Shown piece after piece: positions 1-6,888 of a DNA stretch of 15,607 nt (within the stretch, counting starts at the first letter, position 1; every line of letters begins with the position of its first letter). Both the position numbers and the translations under genes were made by a program. The notes under the pieces are model-generated. The model did no database searches. It was given only the letters and a program-made list of their open reading frames with translations, and was not told the DNA's origin. This DNA is from CAYJPV01 sp964396055. GTDB lineage: Bacteria > Acidobacteriota > Vicinamibacteria > Vicinamibacterales > JAKQTR01. Where the stretch lies: the NCBI GenBank assembly GCA_964396055.1, contig CAYNDV010000113.1:1-15607 (forward strand), in the 5' to 3' direction.

Positions 1-1
1 C

Positions 2-463
2 GTGGCGTTGGACGCCGCGGGCGCGCGCGTACCCCTGCCGCTGCTCAACCGCCTGGTGGAACACGCGCGGACGCGCGAGGCCGCCGCCGCCGCCGCCGCC
101 GATCGCGCCGAGTGGCTCGCGGTGCGGGCCGGGGCCCACGCGGCCCTGGCGGCCCAGGGCAGCCGCGTGGCGATCTACGACGCGATCGACACGCTGATGG
201 CGGCGGCAGGGCCGCTCCCCGCGGGCTTCACCGACGCCCTGCGTCTCGTCGGCGACGCCACGGGCCTCGAGGCCGTCGCCGAGGCGCTCGCGCGCCCCCC
301 CGTGCGCCTCGGCACCCGGGAACAGGAATGGCGCGACCGGCTCGTCGAGGCCGGGCGCGCCATTGTCGGCCGCGAACGCCTGACGCGGCGCCACGCGGCG
401 GTGAAGAAACTGGTCCGGCGGTTCCCCGACGTCGTCGAGGTCCTGCTGGCGGTGCCGCGCTAG
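2..463 (+). CDS. C-terminal fragment of an alanine-rich helical-repeat protein (HEAT-like), 5' end outside window
   Basis: The reading frame is open to the left edge, so this is the C-terminal part (about 153 residues) of a longer protein; the GTG at the edge is probably not its start. The sequence is rich in Ala, Arg and Leu and looks wholly helical. The stretch around GDATGLEAVAEALAR resembles one unit of a HEAT-type repeat, and the tail is basic (RRHAAVKKLVRRF). No signal peptide, membrane segment or catalytic motif is visible. An eight-residue Ala-rich run comes from a GCC/CCG triplet tract near 81-102. It ends in TAG whose CTAG is shared with the stop of the convergent proS. The HEAT assignment rests on repeat appearance only and the function is unknown. 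Confidence 0.55.
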   Translation: MALDAAGARVPLPLLNRLVEHARTREAAAAAAADRAEWLAVRAGAHAALAAQGSRVAIYDAIDTLMAAAGPLPAGFTDALRLVGDATGLEAVAEALARPPVRLGTREQEWRDRLVEAGRAIVGRERLTRRHAAVKKLVRRFPDVVEVLLAVPR

Positions 464-1923
464 TAGGCCTTCGCGAACCAGGCGTCCGTCACCGACGGCT
501 TGCCGCACTTGATGCAGGGCGCGCCCGATGCCGGCTCGGCGTCCATCGGCAGGTTGCGGATCGTCGCCTGGGTCGCGGCCTTGACGTCGGCCTCGCACCC
601 CGCGTCACCGCACCACGGCGCCACGACGAAGCCCGGCCGCCCCTCCATGGTCTGGGTGAATTCCTCCCAGGTGGCGGCGCGGCTCGTGTGGTCGGCCTGG
701 AACGCGAGCGCCCGGTCGAACAGGGTCTGCTGGATGGCGGCCAGCAGTTCCTGCACGCGCGCCGCCAGGCCGGCCGACGGCGTCGGGAGCTTCTCGCGCG
801 TATCCCGGCGGGCGATCATCACCTGCTGCTTCTCGATGTCCTTCGGCCCGATCTCGAGGCGGAGCGGCACGCCGCGCAGCTCCCACTCGGAGAACTTCCA
901 GCCCGGCGTGTAGGCATCGCGGTCGTCGAGCATCACGCGCACGCCGGCCGCCACGAGGGTGTCCCGGATCTGCCGGGCGTGGGGCAGCACGGTCTCGCGC
1001 CAGTTGCCCCGCGGGATCGGCACGATGACCACCTGGTAGGGCGCGACACGCGGCGGCAGCACGAGGCCCGATTCGTCGCCGTGCACCATGATGACGGCGC
1101 CGATGAGCCTCGTCGTGATGCCCCACGAGGTGCCCCAGATGTACTGCAGCGACTTGTCGCGGGCCTGGAACTTGATGTCGAAGGCCTTCGCGAAGTTCTG
1201 GCCGAGGTTGTGCGACGTCGCCGCCTGCAGCGCCCGCCCGTCGCCCATCAGCGCCTCGATCGAGTAGGTGCGCCCGGCGCCGGCGAACTTCTCGCTCTCG
1301 GACTTCCGCCCGGCGATGACGGGAATGGCCAGCTCGGTCTCAACGAATTCCTTGTAGAGCGCGAGGATCTTGCGCGTCTCCTCCTCGGCCTCTTCCGCCG
1401 TCTCGTGCGCGGTGTGCCCTTCCTGCCAGAGAAACTCGGTCGTCCGCAGGAACAGGCGCGTCACCTTCTCCCAGCGGACGATGTTGGCCCACTGGTTGAT
1501 GAGCACCGGCAGGTCGCGCCACGACTGGATCCACTTGGCGTACATCGTGCCGATGATCGCCTCCGAGGTCGGCCGCACGACCAGGGGCTCCTCGAGCTCC
1601 TCGGTGCCGCCCCTGGTGACCCACGCCACCTGGGGCGCGAAGCCCTCGACGTGCTCTGCTTCCTTGGTGAGCAGGCTCTTCGGGATGAACAGCGGGAAGT
1701 ACGCGTTGACGTGCCCCGTGGCCTTGATGCGGTCGTCGAGCCCCTTCTGGATGTGCTCCCAGATGGCGTAGCCGTACGGCCGGATGACCATGCAGCCCTT
1801 CACCGGCGAGTAGTCCGCCAGCTCGGCCCGCCGGACGAGGTCGGTGTACCAGCGCGAGAAGTCCTCGGACTTCGGCGTGACCGCCGTGATGAACTGTTCC
1901 TTGCTGTCGTCGTGCTCTGCCAT
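460..1923 (-). CDS. proS: Prolyl-tRNA synthetase (archaeal/eukaryal-like short type)
   Basis: Charges tRNA-Pro with proline in the cytoplasm. The 487-residue protein has the class II synthetase motifs in order: motif 1 around residues 41-60 (GCMVIRPYGYAIWEHI), the proline-site VRPTSE at 116-121, motif 2 with RWE at 150-152 and FLRTTEFLWQEGHT at 158-171, and motif 3 GTSWGITTRLIGA at 264-276. It is then followed by an anticodon-binding domain. The C-terminus has four cysteines (C438, C443, C470, C473), as in the zinc-binding domain of this subtype, and a terminal Tyr, both hallmarks of the archaeal/eukaryal-like form. The large insertion of the long bacterial type is absent. The ATG start has an AAGGA-like ribosome site about 8 nt upstream. 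It diverges from aroB and shares its last 4 bp with the convergent gene on the left. Confidence 0.97.
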   Translation of the reverse strand: MAEHDDSKEQFITAVTPKSEDFSRWYTDLVRRAELADYSPVKGCMVIRPYGYAIWEHIQKGLDDRIKATGHVNAYFPLFIPKSLLTKEAEHVEGFAPQVAWVTRGGTEELEEPLVVRPTSEAIIGTMYAKWIQSWRDLPVLINQWANIVRWEKVTRLFLRTTEFLWQEGHTAHETAEEAEEETRKILALYKEFVETELAIPVIAGRKSESEKFAGAGRTYSIEALMGDGRALQAATSHNLGQNFAKAFDIKFQARDKSLQYIWGTSWGITTRLIGAVIMVHGDESGLVLPPRVAPYQVVIVPIPRGNWRETVLPHARQIRDTLVAAGVRVMLDDRDAYTPGWKFSEWELRGVPLRLEIGPKDIEKQQVMIARRDTREKLPTPSAGLAARVQELLAAIQQTLFDRALAFQADHTSRAATWEEFTQTMEGRPGFVVAPWCGDAGCEADVKAATQATIRNLPMDAEPASGAPCIKCGKPSVTDAWFAKAY

Positions 1924-1991
1924 CGTCGCGTTCCTTCGCTCTTGCGCGGCCGCCGCACGGCGCGGCGCCGTCGATCCGGCCGCAAACCCTT

Positions 1992-2000
1992 ATCCTACCA
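1992..2000 (-). promoter_or_regulatory. Candidate extended -10 promoter for proS
   Basis: On the minus strand the sequence TGGTAGGAT fits an extended -10 (TGn followed by a TAnnAT hexamer with the most conserved bases kept). A start about 7 nt downstream would give a leader of roughly 60 nt before proS. No good -35 hexamer lies at the usual distance, which extended -10 promoters can tolerate. In such GC-rich DNA this AT-containing patch stands out, but it is a single-sequence prediction. Confidence 0.4.
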
Positions 2001-2030
2001 TTGACTCGCGCGGGTCCGGGCCGTCACAAT
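2001..2030 (+). promoter_or_regulatory. Candidate sigma-70-type promoter for aroB
   Basis: TTGACT (2001-2006, five of six -35 bases) is followed after 18 bp by CACAAT (2025-2030, four of six -10 bases, lacking the conserved first T). If used, transcription would start near 2037, only about two bases before the aroB ATG, giving a nearly leaderless message. This fits the lack of a visible Shine-Dalgarno sequence there. It overlaps the candidate proS promoter on the other strand. The weak -10 keeps confidence low. Confidence 0.3.
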
Positions 2031-2038
2031 GCCGGGCG

Positions 2039-3127
2039 ATGGGCGACACGCTCCGCATCGATGTCGACACGCCGTCCCGCCCCTACTCGATCTGGGTCGG
2101 CGCTGGCGTGCTGCGGCAGTTGCCGGCCCTGCTGGCCGCCGCGGGCATCGGTCCGCGCCGCTTCGTCGTCTCGACGCCGCCGGTGTGGAAACACTGGGGC
2201 GGCCCCGTGCGCGAGGCCATGCCGGCAATCGAGCCCATCCCGGTGCCCGACGGCGAGCGGTTCAAGACCCTCGCGCAGGTCGCGGAGATCTACGACGCGC
2301 TCTTCCGCGCCGGCGCCGATCGCCAGGCGGCCGTCATCACCCTCGGCGGGGGCGTGGTGGGCGACATGGCCGGGTTTGCCGCCGCCACCTACCTGCGGGG
2401 CCTGCCCCTCGTCCACGTCCCGACCACCCTCCTGGCGCAGGTGGACTCGTCGATCGGGGGCAAGGTGGGCGTCAACCTGCCGGGCGGCAAGAACCTCGTG
2501 GGCGCCTTCTACCAGCCGGCCCTGGTCGTGGCCGATACGGACGTGCTGACCACCCTGCCGCGCCGCGAGTTCCGGGCCGGGCTCTACGAGGTGATCAAGT
2601 ACGGCATGGCGTGCAGCCGCGACGTCTTCGACGCGGTGCACCGCGATCTCCCGGCCATCAGCCGGCGCGAGGCCGCCGCCCTCACGCCGCTCATCGCCCG
2701 CTGCTGCCGCATCAAGGCCGATGTCGTGGCCCGCGACGAGCGCGAGCACGGCCCGCGCGAGGTGCTCAACTTCGGGCACACCGCCGGCCACGCCATCGAG
2801 GCCCTGACGCGGTACCAGCGGTTCCTGCACGGGGAAGCCGTCGCCTACGGCATGATGGTGGCCACCGACATCGCGGCGGGGCGCGGCCTGGTGTCAGCCG
2901 CCCAGCAGGCCGAGCTCAACGCGACCATCGCGAAACTCGGCCCGCTTCCGACCGTATCGGACCTGTTTCCCCAGATGCTGATCGACCAGATGCGCCACGA
3001 CAAGAAGGTGCGCGACGAACGAATCCGGTTCGTCCTGCCGGCCGGCATCGGCGGCGCGGTAACGGTCGACGATGTCAGCGACGAGGAACTGAGAGGCGCC
3101 CTGCAGCACTGCGGCGTGGGCGGCTGA
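2039..3127 (+). CDS. aroB: 3-dehydroquinate synthase
   Basis: Second step of the shikimate pathway: converts DAHP to 3-dehydroquinate with NAD and a divalent metal, in the cytoplasm. The 362-residue protein matches the family's length. It has the nucleotide-binding GGGVVGDMAGF (103-113), the VDSSIGGKVGVNLPGGKNLVG block (about 135-154), and metal ligands E184 (GLYEVIKYG), H247 (NFGHTAGH) and H264 (LHGEAVAYGM), at the same numbering as in well-studied bacterial AroB. HDKKVRDERIRFVLP near the C-terminus is also typical. The frame is open further upstream, but the start at 2039 gives the usual N-terminus (MGDTLRIDV...RPYSIWVGAGVL). No clear ribosome site precedes it. It diverges from proS and converges on the gene ending at 3137. 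Confidence 0.97.
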   Translation: MGDTLRIDVDTPSRPYSIWVGAGVLRQLPALLAAAGIGPRRFVVSTPPVWKHWGGPVREAMPAIEPIPVPDGERFKTLAQVAEIYDALFRAGADRQAAVITLGGGVVGDMAGFAAATYLRGLPLVHVPTTLLAQVDSSIGGKVGVNLPGGKNLVGAFYQPALVVADTDVLTTLPRREFRAGLYEVIKYGMACSRDVFDAVHRDLPAISRREAAALTPLIARCCRIKADVVARDEREHGPREVLNFGHTAGHAIEALTRYQRFLHGEAVAYGMMVATDIAAGRGLVSAAQQAELNATIAKLGPLPTVSDLFPQMLIDQMRHDKKVRDERIRFVLPAGIGGAVTVDDVSDEELRGALQHCGVGG

Positions 3128-3141
3128 GGCCGCGGCTCAGC
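3123..3141. terminator. Inverted repeat spanning the aroB and 3137-3712 stop codons
   Basis: GCTGAG (3123-3128) and CTCAGC (3136-3141) form a 6-bp stem with a 7-nt loop and contain both convergent TGA stops. It could act as a short bidirectional terminator hairpin, but there is no T-run on either side and part of the symmetry simply comes from two genes ending in GC-TGA-G. Weak call. Confidence 0.25.
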
Positions 3142-3712
3142 GCAGCCAGCCCGGCGGCACGCCCGCCCGCCGCGCGTCCTCCTCGATGTCGGCGACCGCC
3201 TTCTCCAGCGTCACCTGCATCTTCCGCCGCCGCTCGAACTCATCGAGCGCCTTCTGGCGGTCCGCCGCGATCACCGACCGCTGCGCCGGGTCGTCGCGCG
3301 CCGTAAAGTCCGCCAGCAGCCCGTTGATGCGCGACTGCAGCGCGTCGATCATGAGCGCGTTGTTGTCCCGCTCCTCGACCGCGGCGTCGTACCGCTGCTT
3401 CCACGATTCGCGCGTGCCGCGCGGATCGGCCGGCGGCTCTCCCGCCGGCGGCTGCCCCTCGCCCGCGGCCGGGGGGGTCTCGCCCTGCTCGGGCTTCGGC
3501 GCCGGTGGCGTGGGAATCACCTCTCCCGGCACCGACTTGAGCGAGCCGTTCGTGTAGACCTTCGACGGCTTCTTGATGGCCTTTCGGCGCGCCTCCTCCT
3601 GCCTCGCGATCTCCGCCAGGGACTGCGCAGCCGCCACCCCCGGCCAGGCCGCCAGGCCCGCCGCCACCAGTACGACCGCCGCGATCACCGTGCGATACCG
3701 TCCATTCTTCAT
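3137..3712 (-). CDS. Small secreted coiled-coil protein with proline-rich linker (unknown function)
   Basis: A 191-residue protein that I do not recognise as a named family. Residues 1-29 are a Sec signal peptide (MKNGRYRT, a hydrophobic Ala/Val core, cleavage expected at VAAA/QS); there is no lipobox Cys. Next comes a short charged helix (SLAEIARQEEARRKAIKK), a Pro/Gly/Glu linker (about 62-99), and a charged helical region (101-183) rich in Glu, Arg and Lys that looks like a coiled coil. The tail ends AGVPPGWLR. It is probably periplasmic. The start was set at the ATG of MKNG, because earlier in-frame starts would put 34 non-hydrophobic residues before the signal peptide; a G-rich stretch just upstream could be the ribosome site. 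It follows the pilus operon on the same strand with 83 nt between, so read-through is possible. Confidence 0.8.
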   Translation of the reverse strand: MKNGRYRTVIAAVVLVAAGLAAWPGVAAAQSLAEIARQEEARRKAIKKPSKVYTNGSLKSVPGEVIPTPPAPKPEQGETPPAAGEGQPPAGEPPADPRGTRESWKQRYDAAVEERDNNALMIDALQSRINGLLADFTARDDPAQRSVIAADRQKALDEFERRRKMQVTLEKAVADIEEDARRAGVPPGWLR

Positions 3713-3795
3713 GGCCGCCCCCACGTCCCCGACGGGCCTCGACGTGCGCCTGTCAAGAGGTGTCACTGGTGTATCGGATCCAGATTGCCACAACT

Positions 3796-4488
3796 TCAGG
3801 GGTGCGGGTACCACCTCCGCAGCCGCACCGGCGGCGCGCCGCCCCGGCGCTCGGCCACCGCCTGCACCGCCGCATGGGCCCCCTGCAAGCCGAATGCCTC
3901 TGCCCTGACAATGAGCCGGTCGCGCCCCTGGAGGATGCCAGCCTCCCCGCCGTCACGGTCGGCCAGCCCGTCAATCTCGGACGGGTCGTCGCCGATCCAG
4001 ACGTACGCCGAGCTCCCTTCGCCGGCGACCGCCGACCCGGGGGCGCCACCGCCCAGTATCACCCGGCCCACCAGCCGGAAGTCCGGGTTGTTGGTGCCCC
4101 ACGGCCGGTCGCCGGTCACGGCGATCCGATCGCCGGGCTGGCAGGGTTCCAGTTGCTGGCAGGTCGCCAGGTTCGTCACTACCGACACCGGCACCACGCG
4201 CCGGCCCAGGCGCACGGCGTCGGCCGGGGCCGCCGGCTCGATCAAGGGGGGCCGCCAGTCGGGGCCGAGCGCATCATTCCAGTCCGGCACCGCCGCCAGG
4301 GCGTGCGCGGTCAGGAGCAGGGCCGACTCGGCGGCGTTCACCGCCAGGGTCCGGCCTTCGAAGGCGCGCGCCGTCGCCGGTTCGAGCCCGGCGGTCAGCG
4401 CGAGCCCCAGGCCGGTGGCCGACAACAGGAGCACGAGGAGCACGGCTGCCACCAGAGCCGTGCCCTGCTGGGCCCGTCGGGCGTTCAT
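3796..4488 (-). CDS. pilX: Type IV pilus minor prepilin, PilX-like (second copy)
   Basis: A minor pilin of the pilus initiation complex; 230 residues. The N-terminus is a prepilin-type leader (MNARRAQQG) and a hydrophobic helix (TALVAAVLLVLLLSATGLGL); cleavage is expected after G9. As in PilX families, position +5 is not Glu. The body has a CX5C pair (ATCQQLEPCQ) and the motifs VPDWNDAL, DRPWGTNNPDFRL, GDDPSEIDG and RAEAFGLQGA. All of these recur in the PilX of the first set at 10045-10884, so the two are paralogs. The ATG overlaps the pilW stop as ATGA, and GGGAGG at 4495-4500 gives a ribosome site 6 nt upstream. It is shorter than its paralog because it lacks the polar tail. It is the last gene of the operon. 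Confidence 0.85.
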   Translation of the reverse strand: MNARRAQQGTALVAAVLLVLLLSATGLGLALTAGLEPATARAFEGRTLAVNAAESALLLTAHALAAVPDWNDALGPDWRPPLIEPAAPADAVRLGRRVVPVSVVTNLATCQQLEPCQPGDRIAVTGDRPWGTNNPDFRLVGRVILGGGAPGSAVAGEGSSAYVWIGDDPSEIDGLADRDGGEAGILQGRDRLIVRAEAFGLQGAHAAVQAVAERRGGAPPVRLRRWYPHP

Positions 4489-5636
4489 CGGCCGCCTCCC
4501 CGCACGGAGACGTCGAAACGGGTCTGCAGGTCGGGCACGAGGCGCATCGCGTCACGCCCCTCGCCTGCCACGGCGAACCAGTCCGATCCGGCACCACGCC
4601 GCGACGGCGACGGTGTGAGCAGGCGGACGGTCACGCGAATGCGTCGAACGCGGTACAGGTCCAGATCGACCCGCTGTGCAGCGGCGGCGTCCGGGCACCA
4701 CGGGCCATCCGCCAGCATGTCGAGCGGCAGCCTGGCGAGGCCATCTTCCGCCGTCGTGAGCGTCTGGAGCACGGATCGCGGTGCCCCCTCCGTCACGGTG
4801 AACGCGCAACTGGCGACCGGTTCCCACCGGATGCTCCCGTCCGGCTGGATCGCCGACGAGTGGGCGGGGGCCGGCCCGTACCGGGACCTGAAGCGGCCCG
4901 CGGTGTCGGCCCAGGTGTCGGGCGGGGCGGCCGCGCCGAAGTACTCGACACTGAAGGCTGCGAGGTGGTCGAGCACCGGGAGGTCCGAACCGGCCGTGCG
5001 CCGGCGCAGCTGCAATCCGACGGCTCCGGCGTCCATCCGGAGGTAGTAGGTGCGCACGCCGGCCGAGGCCACGAGGCTCCCGGCGGCATAGGTCGACTGC
5101 AACGGCCGCGTCAGCCAGAGCGTTGCGCCGCCGTCCCCGACGGCGGCCACGGCTGTGCCCTCCACGGCGCCGCGCCCGTCGGACACCATGACGGCGTCCG
5201 CCACGTCGAACTGGCAGCCCGCCAGGCCGGGCGCACATCCGGGCGGCCGCGCCACGGCGAGCGGCTCCGCCCCATCCGCGTCCTCCCGCATCAGGACCCA
5301 CAGGGGCCGGTCCGGCACCGCCAGCGTGACGATGTCGGCGCGGGCGCACGGCCAGGCATGGCCCGCAACCGGGCCGACGGCCCACGCGCACGGCAGGACG
5401 GCCGGCCAGGCGTCGGCGGGTCCATCGGGCAGATCCACCGCCGGCCCGGCTGACGCCTGGCGGATCTCGGACGCGAGTGTCTCAACCGCGACGCGCAGAC
5501 GCTGCTGCACGTCCGCGTGCGCCGGCACGGCGTGGAACCCGGCTGCCGCGGGCACCGCCACCGCGAGTGCAGCGCCGAGCACGAGCAGGGTGACCGCGCA
5601 GGCCACGAGGAGTTCGGCCAGCGTGGTGCCTACCAT
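4485..5636 (-). CDS. pilW: Type IV pilus minor prepilin, PilW-like (second copy)
   Basis: A minor pilin, 383 residues. It has an unusually short leader, MVG, then TTLAELLVACAVTLLVLG with Glu at +5, so cleavage by PilD is expected after G3. The start was chosen because it puts the processing Gly in place and has GGAGG at 5641-5645, 4 nt upstream; the frame stays open further upstream but without a sensible leader. Shared with the PilW at 10850-12067: QQRLRV shortly after the N-terminal helix, DGPWCPDAAA, YRVRRIRVTVR and LVPDLQTRFDV near the end. Several scattered Cys may form disulfides in the periplasmic domain. It overlaps the upstream pilV by 7 nt and the downstream pilX by 4 nt, so translational coupling is likely. 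Confidence 0.85.
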   Translation of the reverse strand: MVGTTLAELLVACAVTLLVLGAALAVAVPAAAGFHAVPAHADVQQRLRVAVETLASEIRQASAGPAVDLPDGPADAWPAVLPCAWAVGPVAGHAWPCARADIVTLAVPDRPLWVLMREDADGAEPLAVARPPGCAPGLAGCQFDVADAVMVSDGRGAVEGTAVAAVGDGGATLWLTRPLQSTYAAGSLVASAGVRTYYLRMDAGAVGLQLRRRTAGSDLPVLDHLAAFSVEYFGAAAPPDTWADTAGRFRSRYGPAPAHSSAIQPDGSIRWEPVASCAFTVTEGAPRSVLQTLTTAEDGLARLPLDMLADGPWCPDAAAAQRVDLDLYRVRRIRVTVRLLTPSPSRRGAGSDWFAVAGEGRDAMRLVPDLQTRFDVSVRGGGR

Positions 5637-6103
5637 ACCGCCTCCGATCGCAGGCCCGACACGGTGACGCCGTTGCGCAGGGCGGCACAGGAGCCTCCGG
5701 GCGCCCGATCGGGCGCGCACGGCCCCGCGCGAACACGGAGCGCCAGCAGGCCCGGCACGCCCGCCACGGCCTCGACGTGCCACCGGCGCACGAACACGGT
5801 GCCGGCGAAGGACGGGTCGCGTCCGGCGACGCGCCCGAACGGATCGATCCGTTCACTCCAGCCCGGCACGTCCCGATCGAGGGTATCGGCCGGGGACGCG
5901 GGCGGTGGCGTGAGTGACGACTGCAGGTCCTCGAGCCGCGACTGCGCGGCCACGACGGCCAGCGTCCGTTCACGGCCCGCGCCAACCATGCGGAGCGCGA
6001 GCGAGGTCAACGAGGCCAGCGTCGACACGGCGGTGACGACAATAGCCGTGGCGACGAGCACTTCGATGAGAGAGGTACCGTGCGGTTCCCGGTGGACGTT
6101 CAC
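5630..6103 (-). CDS. pilV: Type IV pilus minor prepilin, PilV-like (second copy)
   Basis: A minor pilin of 157 residues if started at the GTG at 6103. The leader (M)NVHREPHG is followed by TSLIEVLVATAIVVTAVSTL with Glu at +5, a classic prepilin site after G9. GTVFVRRWHVEAV and the DPFGRVAG stretch match the first-set PilV (GTVYVRRWSVAAL, GPYGQWVG). The GTG has no ribosome site; the bases before it are pyrimidine-rich. An in-frame ATG at 6241 would add 46 residues and make a leader far longer than prepilins use, so it was not chosen. The gene overlaps pilW by 7 nt and is separated from fimT by 190 nt, the largest gap in the operon. Confidence 0.75.
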   Translation of the reverse strand: MNVHREPHGTSLIEVLVATAIVVTAVSTLASLTSLALRMVGAGRERTLAVVAAQSRLEDLQSSLTPPPASPADTLDRDVPGWSERIDPFGRVAGRDPSFAGTVFVRRWHVEAVAGVPGLLALRVRAGPCAPDRAPGGSCAALRNGVTVSGLRSEAVW

Positions 6104-6294
6104 GGGAGGGGAAGGAGGCAAGGCCCATGCCGCGCACGCCTGGTGACGGGCCAAGCCTCGCGTGCGGGAATTCCGGCCTGAAGCCGACAGGAACGGGCCG
6201 CCGGGCAGTCGGGCGCGGCACGCACGGTTCACGAACCGCATGCGCCGCACGCGCTCGCGGTACGCAGTTTCTGCCTGGCCGCGCCCTGGCTGCC
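6104..6294. other. 190-nt intra-operon spacer between fimT and the second pilV
   Basis: No protein with a plausible start is seen here, although the pilV frame stays open across it. It contains a short hairpin, CGGTT-CACG-AACCG (6225-6238), and on the minus strand the pair GCACGC ... GCGTGC nearer pilV. No -24/-12 or convincing -35/-10 promoter was found. I looked for the conserved c-di-GMP-I riboswitch core and did not see it. The spacer could be a structured leader controlling the second V-W-X set. Confidence 0.4.
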
Positions 6295-6888
6295 CTACCG
6301 GAGGACCTGCACGCGGCCCATACCGTTGACCAGCACGCGCCGCGAGACTCGCCCGTTGGACAGGGCGATCTCGACACCATCCACGGGAATCCTCGACCAC
6401 GCGCCCGAGCCGGTGCCGGCGCTGACCCGGGCGGTGCCGTCGGGCCAGAACTCGATCGACTGCGCCTGGGCGAAGGAGACGCCCTGCGCCAGGCGGCGGA
6501 CCGGGCCGTCGTGGTTGGGCCTCGTCAGGGGATCCTGATCGGGCGCGGGGAACACGTACGCGGTCTCGCTGCACCGGCCCAGGGCCGCGTCGGCGCCGTC
6601 GGGCTGCCAGGGGTCGCCCAGCACCTCGACGCGGCGGAACTGCCCGACCGCGGGGCAGTTCATCCGGACCCGGACGGGCCGGTTCGCGGTGACGGCGCTG
6701 ACACGGGCTGACTGCAGTTCGCGCTCGACGTCCCGCAGGGCCAGCCCGATCCGGTACTGCTCCAGGGCGCGCGCCAGCATGGGGATGGCCACGCCCGCCG
6801 CCACCACGAAGACGCCCGCCGCCACGAGCAGTTCGATCAGCGTGAAGCCTGCCGCGCGCCGCCGCCCCATCGGATACCTCATCGTCAT
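6295..6888 (-). CDS. fimT: Type IV pilus minor prepilin, FimT/FimU/GspH family
   Basis: A 197-residue prepilin. The leader MTMRYPMGRRRAAG is followed by FTLIELLVAAGVFVVAAGVAIPML with Glu at +5 (E19). This is the textbook prepilin site. The helix continues into LEQYRIGLALRDVERELQSARVSAVTANRPVRVRM, the usual GspH/FimT pattern of a long amphipathic helix leading to a beta-rich domain. Two Cys (MNCPAV, GRCSET) could pair. The start at 6888 was chosen because it forms an ATGA overlap with the pilY1 stop, like other junctions here; an upstream in-frame ATG at 6903 is possible. In known systems FimU/FimT joins PilV, PilW, PilX and PilE in the tip complex. Confidence 0.88.
   Translation of the reverse strand: MTMRYPMGRRRAAGFTLIELLVAAGVFVVAAGVAIPMLARALEQYRIGLALRDVERELQSARVSAVTANRPVRVRMNCPAVGQFRRVEVLGDPWQPDGADAALGRCSETAYVFPAPDQDPLTRPNHDGPVRRLAQGVSFAQAQSIEFWPDGTARVSAGTGSGAWSRIPVDGVEIALSNGRVSRRVLVNGMGRVQVLR

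Noticed and set aside
81..102. GCC/CCG triplet tract
   Set aside because: Simply encodes an alanine run in a helical protein; common in very GC-rich genomes.
112..2004. Long + strand open frame opposite proS
   Set aside because: Low-complexity Arg/Gly/Pro-rich translation typical of antisense frames in GC-rich DNA; proS on the other strand is unmistakable.
3751..3756. Perfect TTGACA on the minus strand upstream of the secreted coiled-coil gene
   Set aside because: No acceptable -10 hexamer lies 16-18 bp downstream, so it was not called a promoter.
6104..6241. N-terminal extension of the second PilV starting at the ATG at 6241
   Set aside because: It would give a 55-residue leader before the prepilin site, far longer than known leaders; the GTG at 6103 gives a normal 9-residue leader.
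6104..6294. c-di-GMP riboswitch before the second pilV
   Set aside because: Such switches often precede pilus genes, but the conserved GCAAA/CGCAAAG and tetraloop-receptor core elements are not visible.
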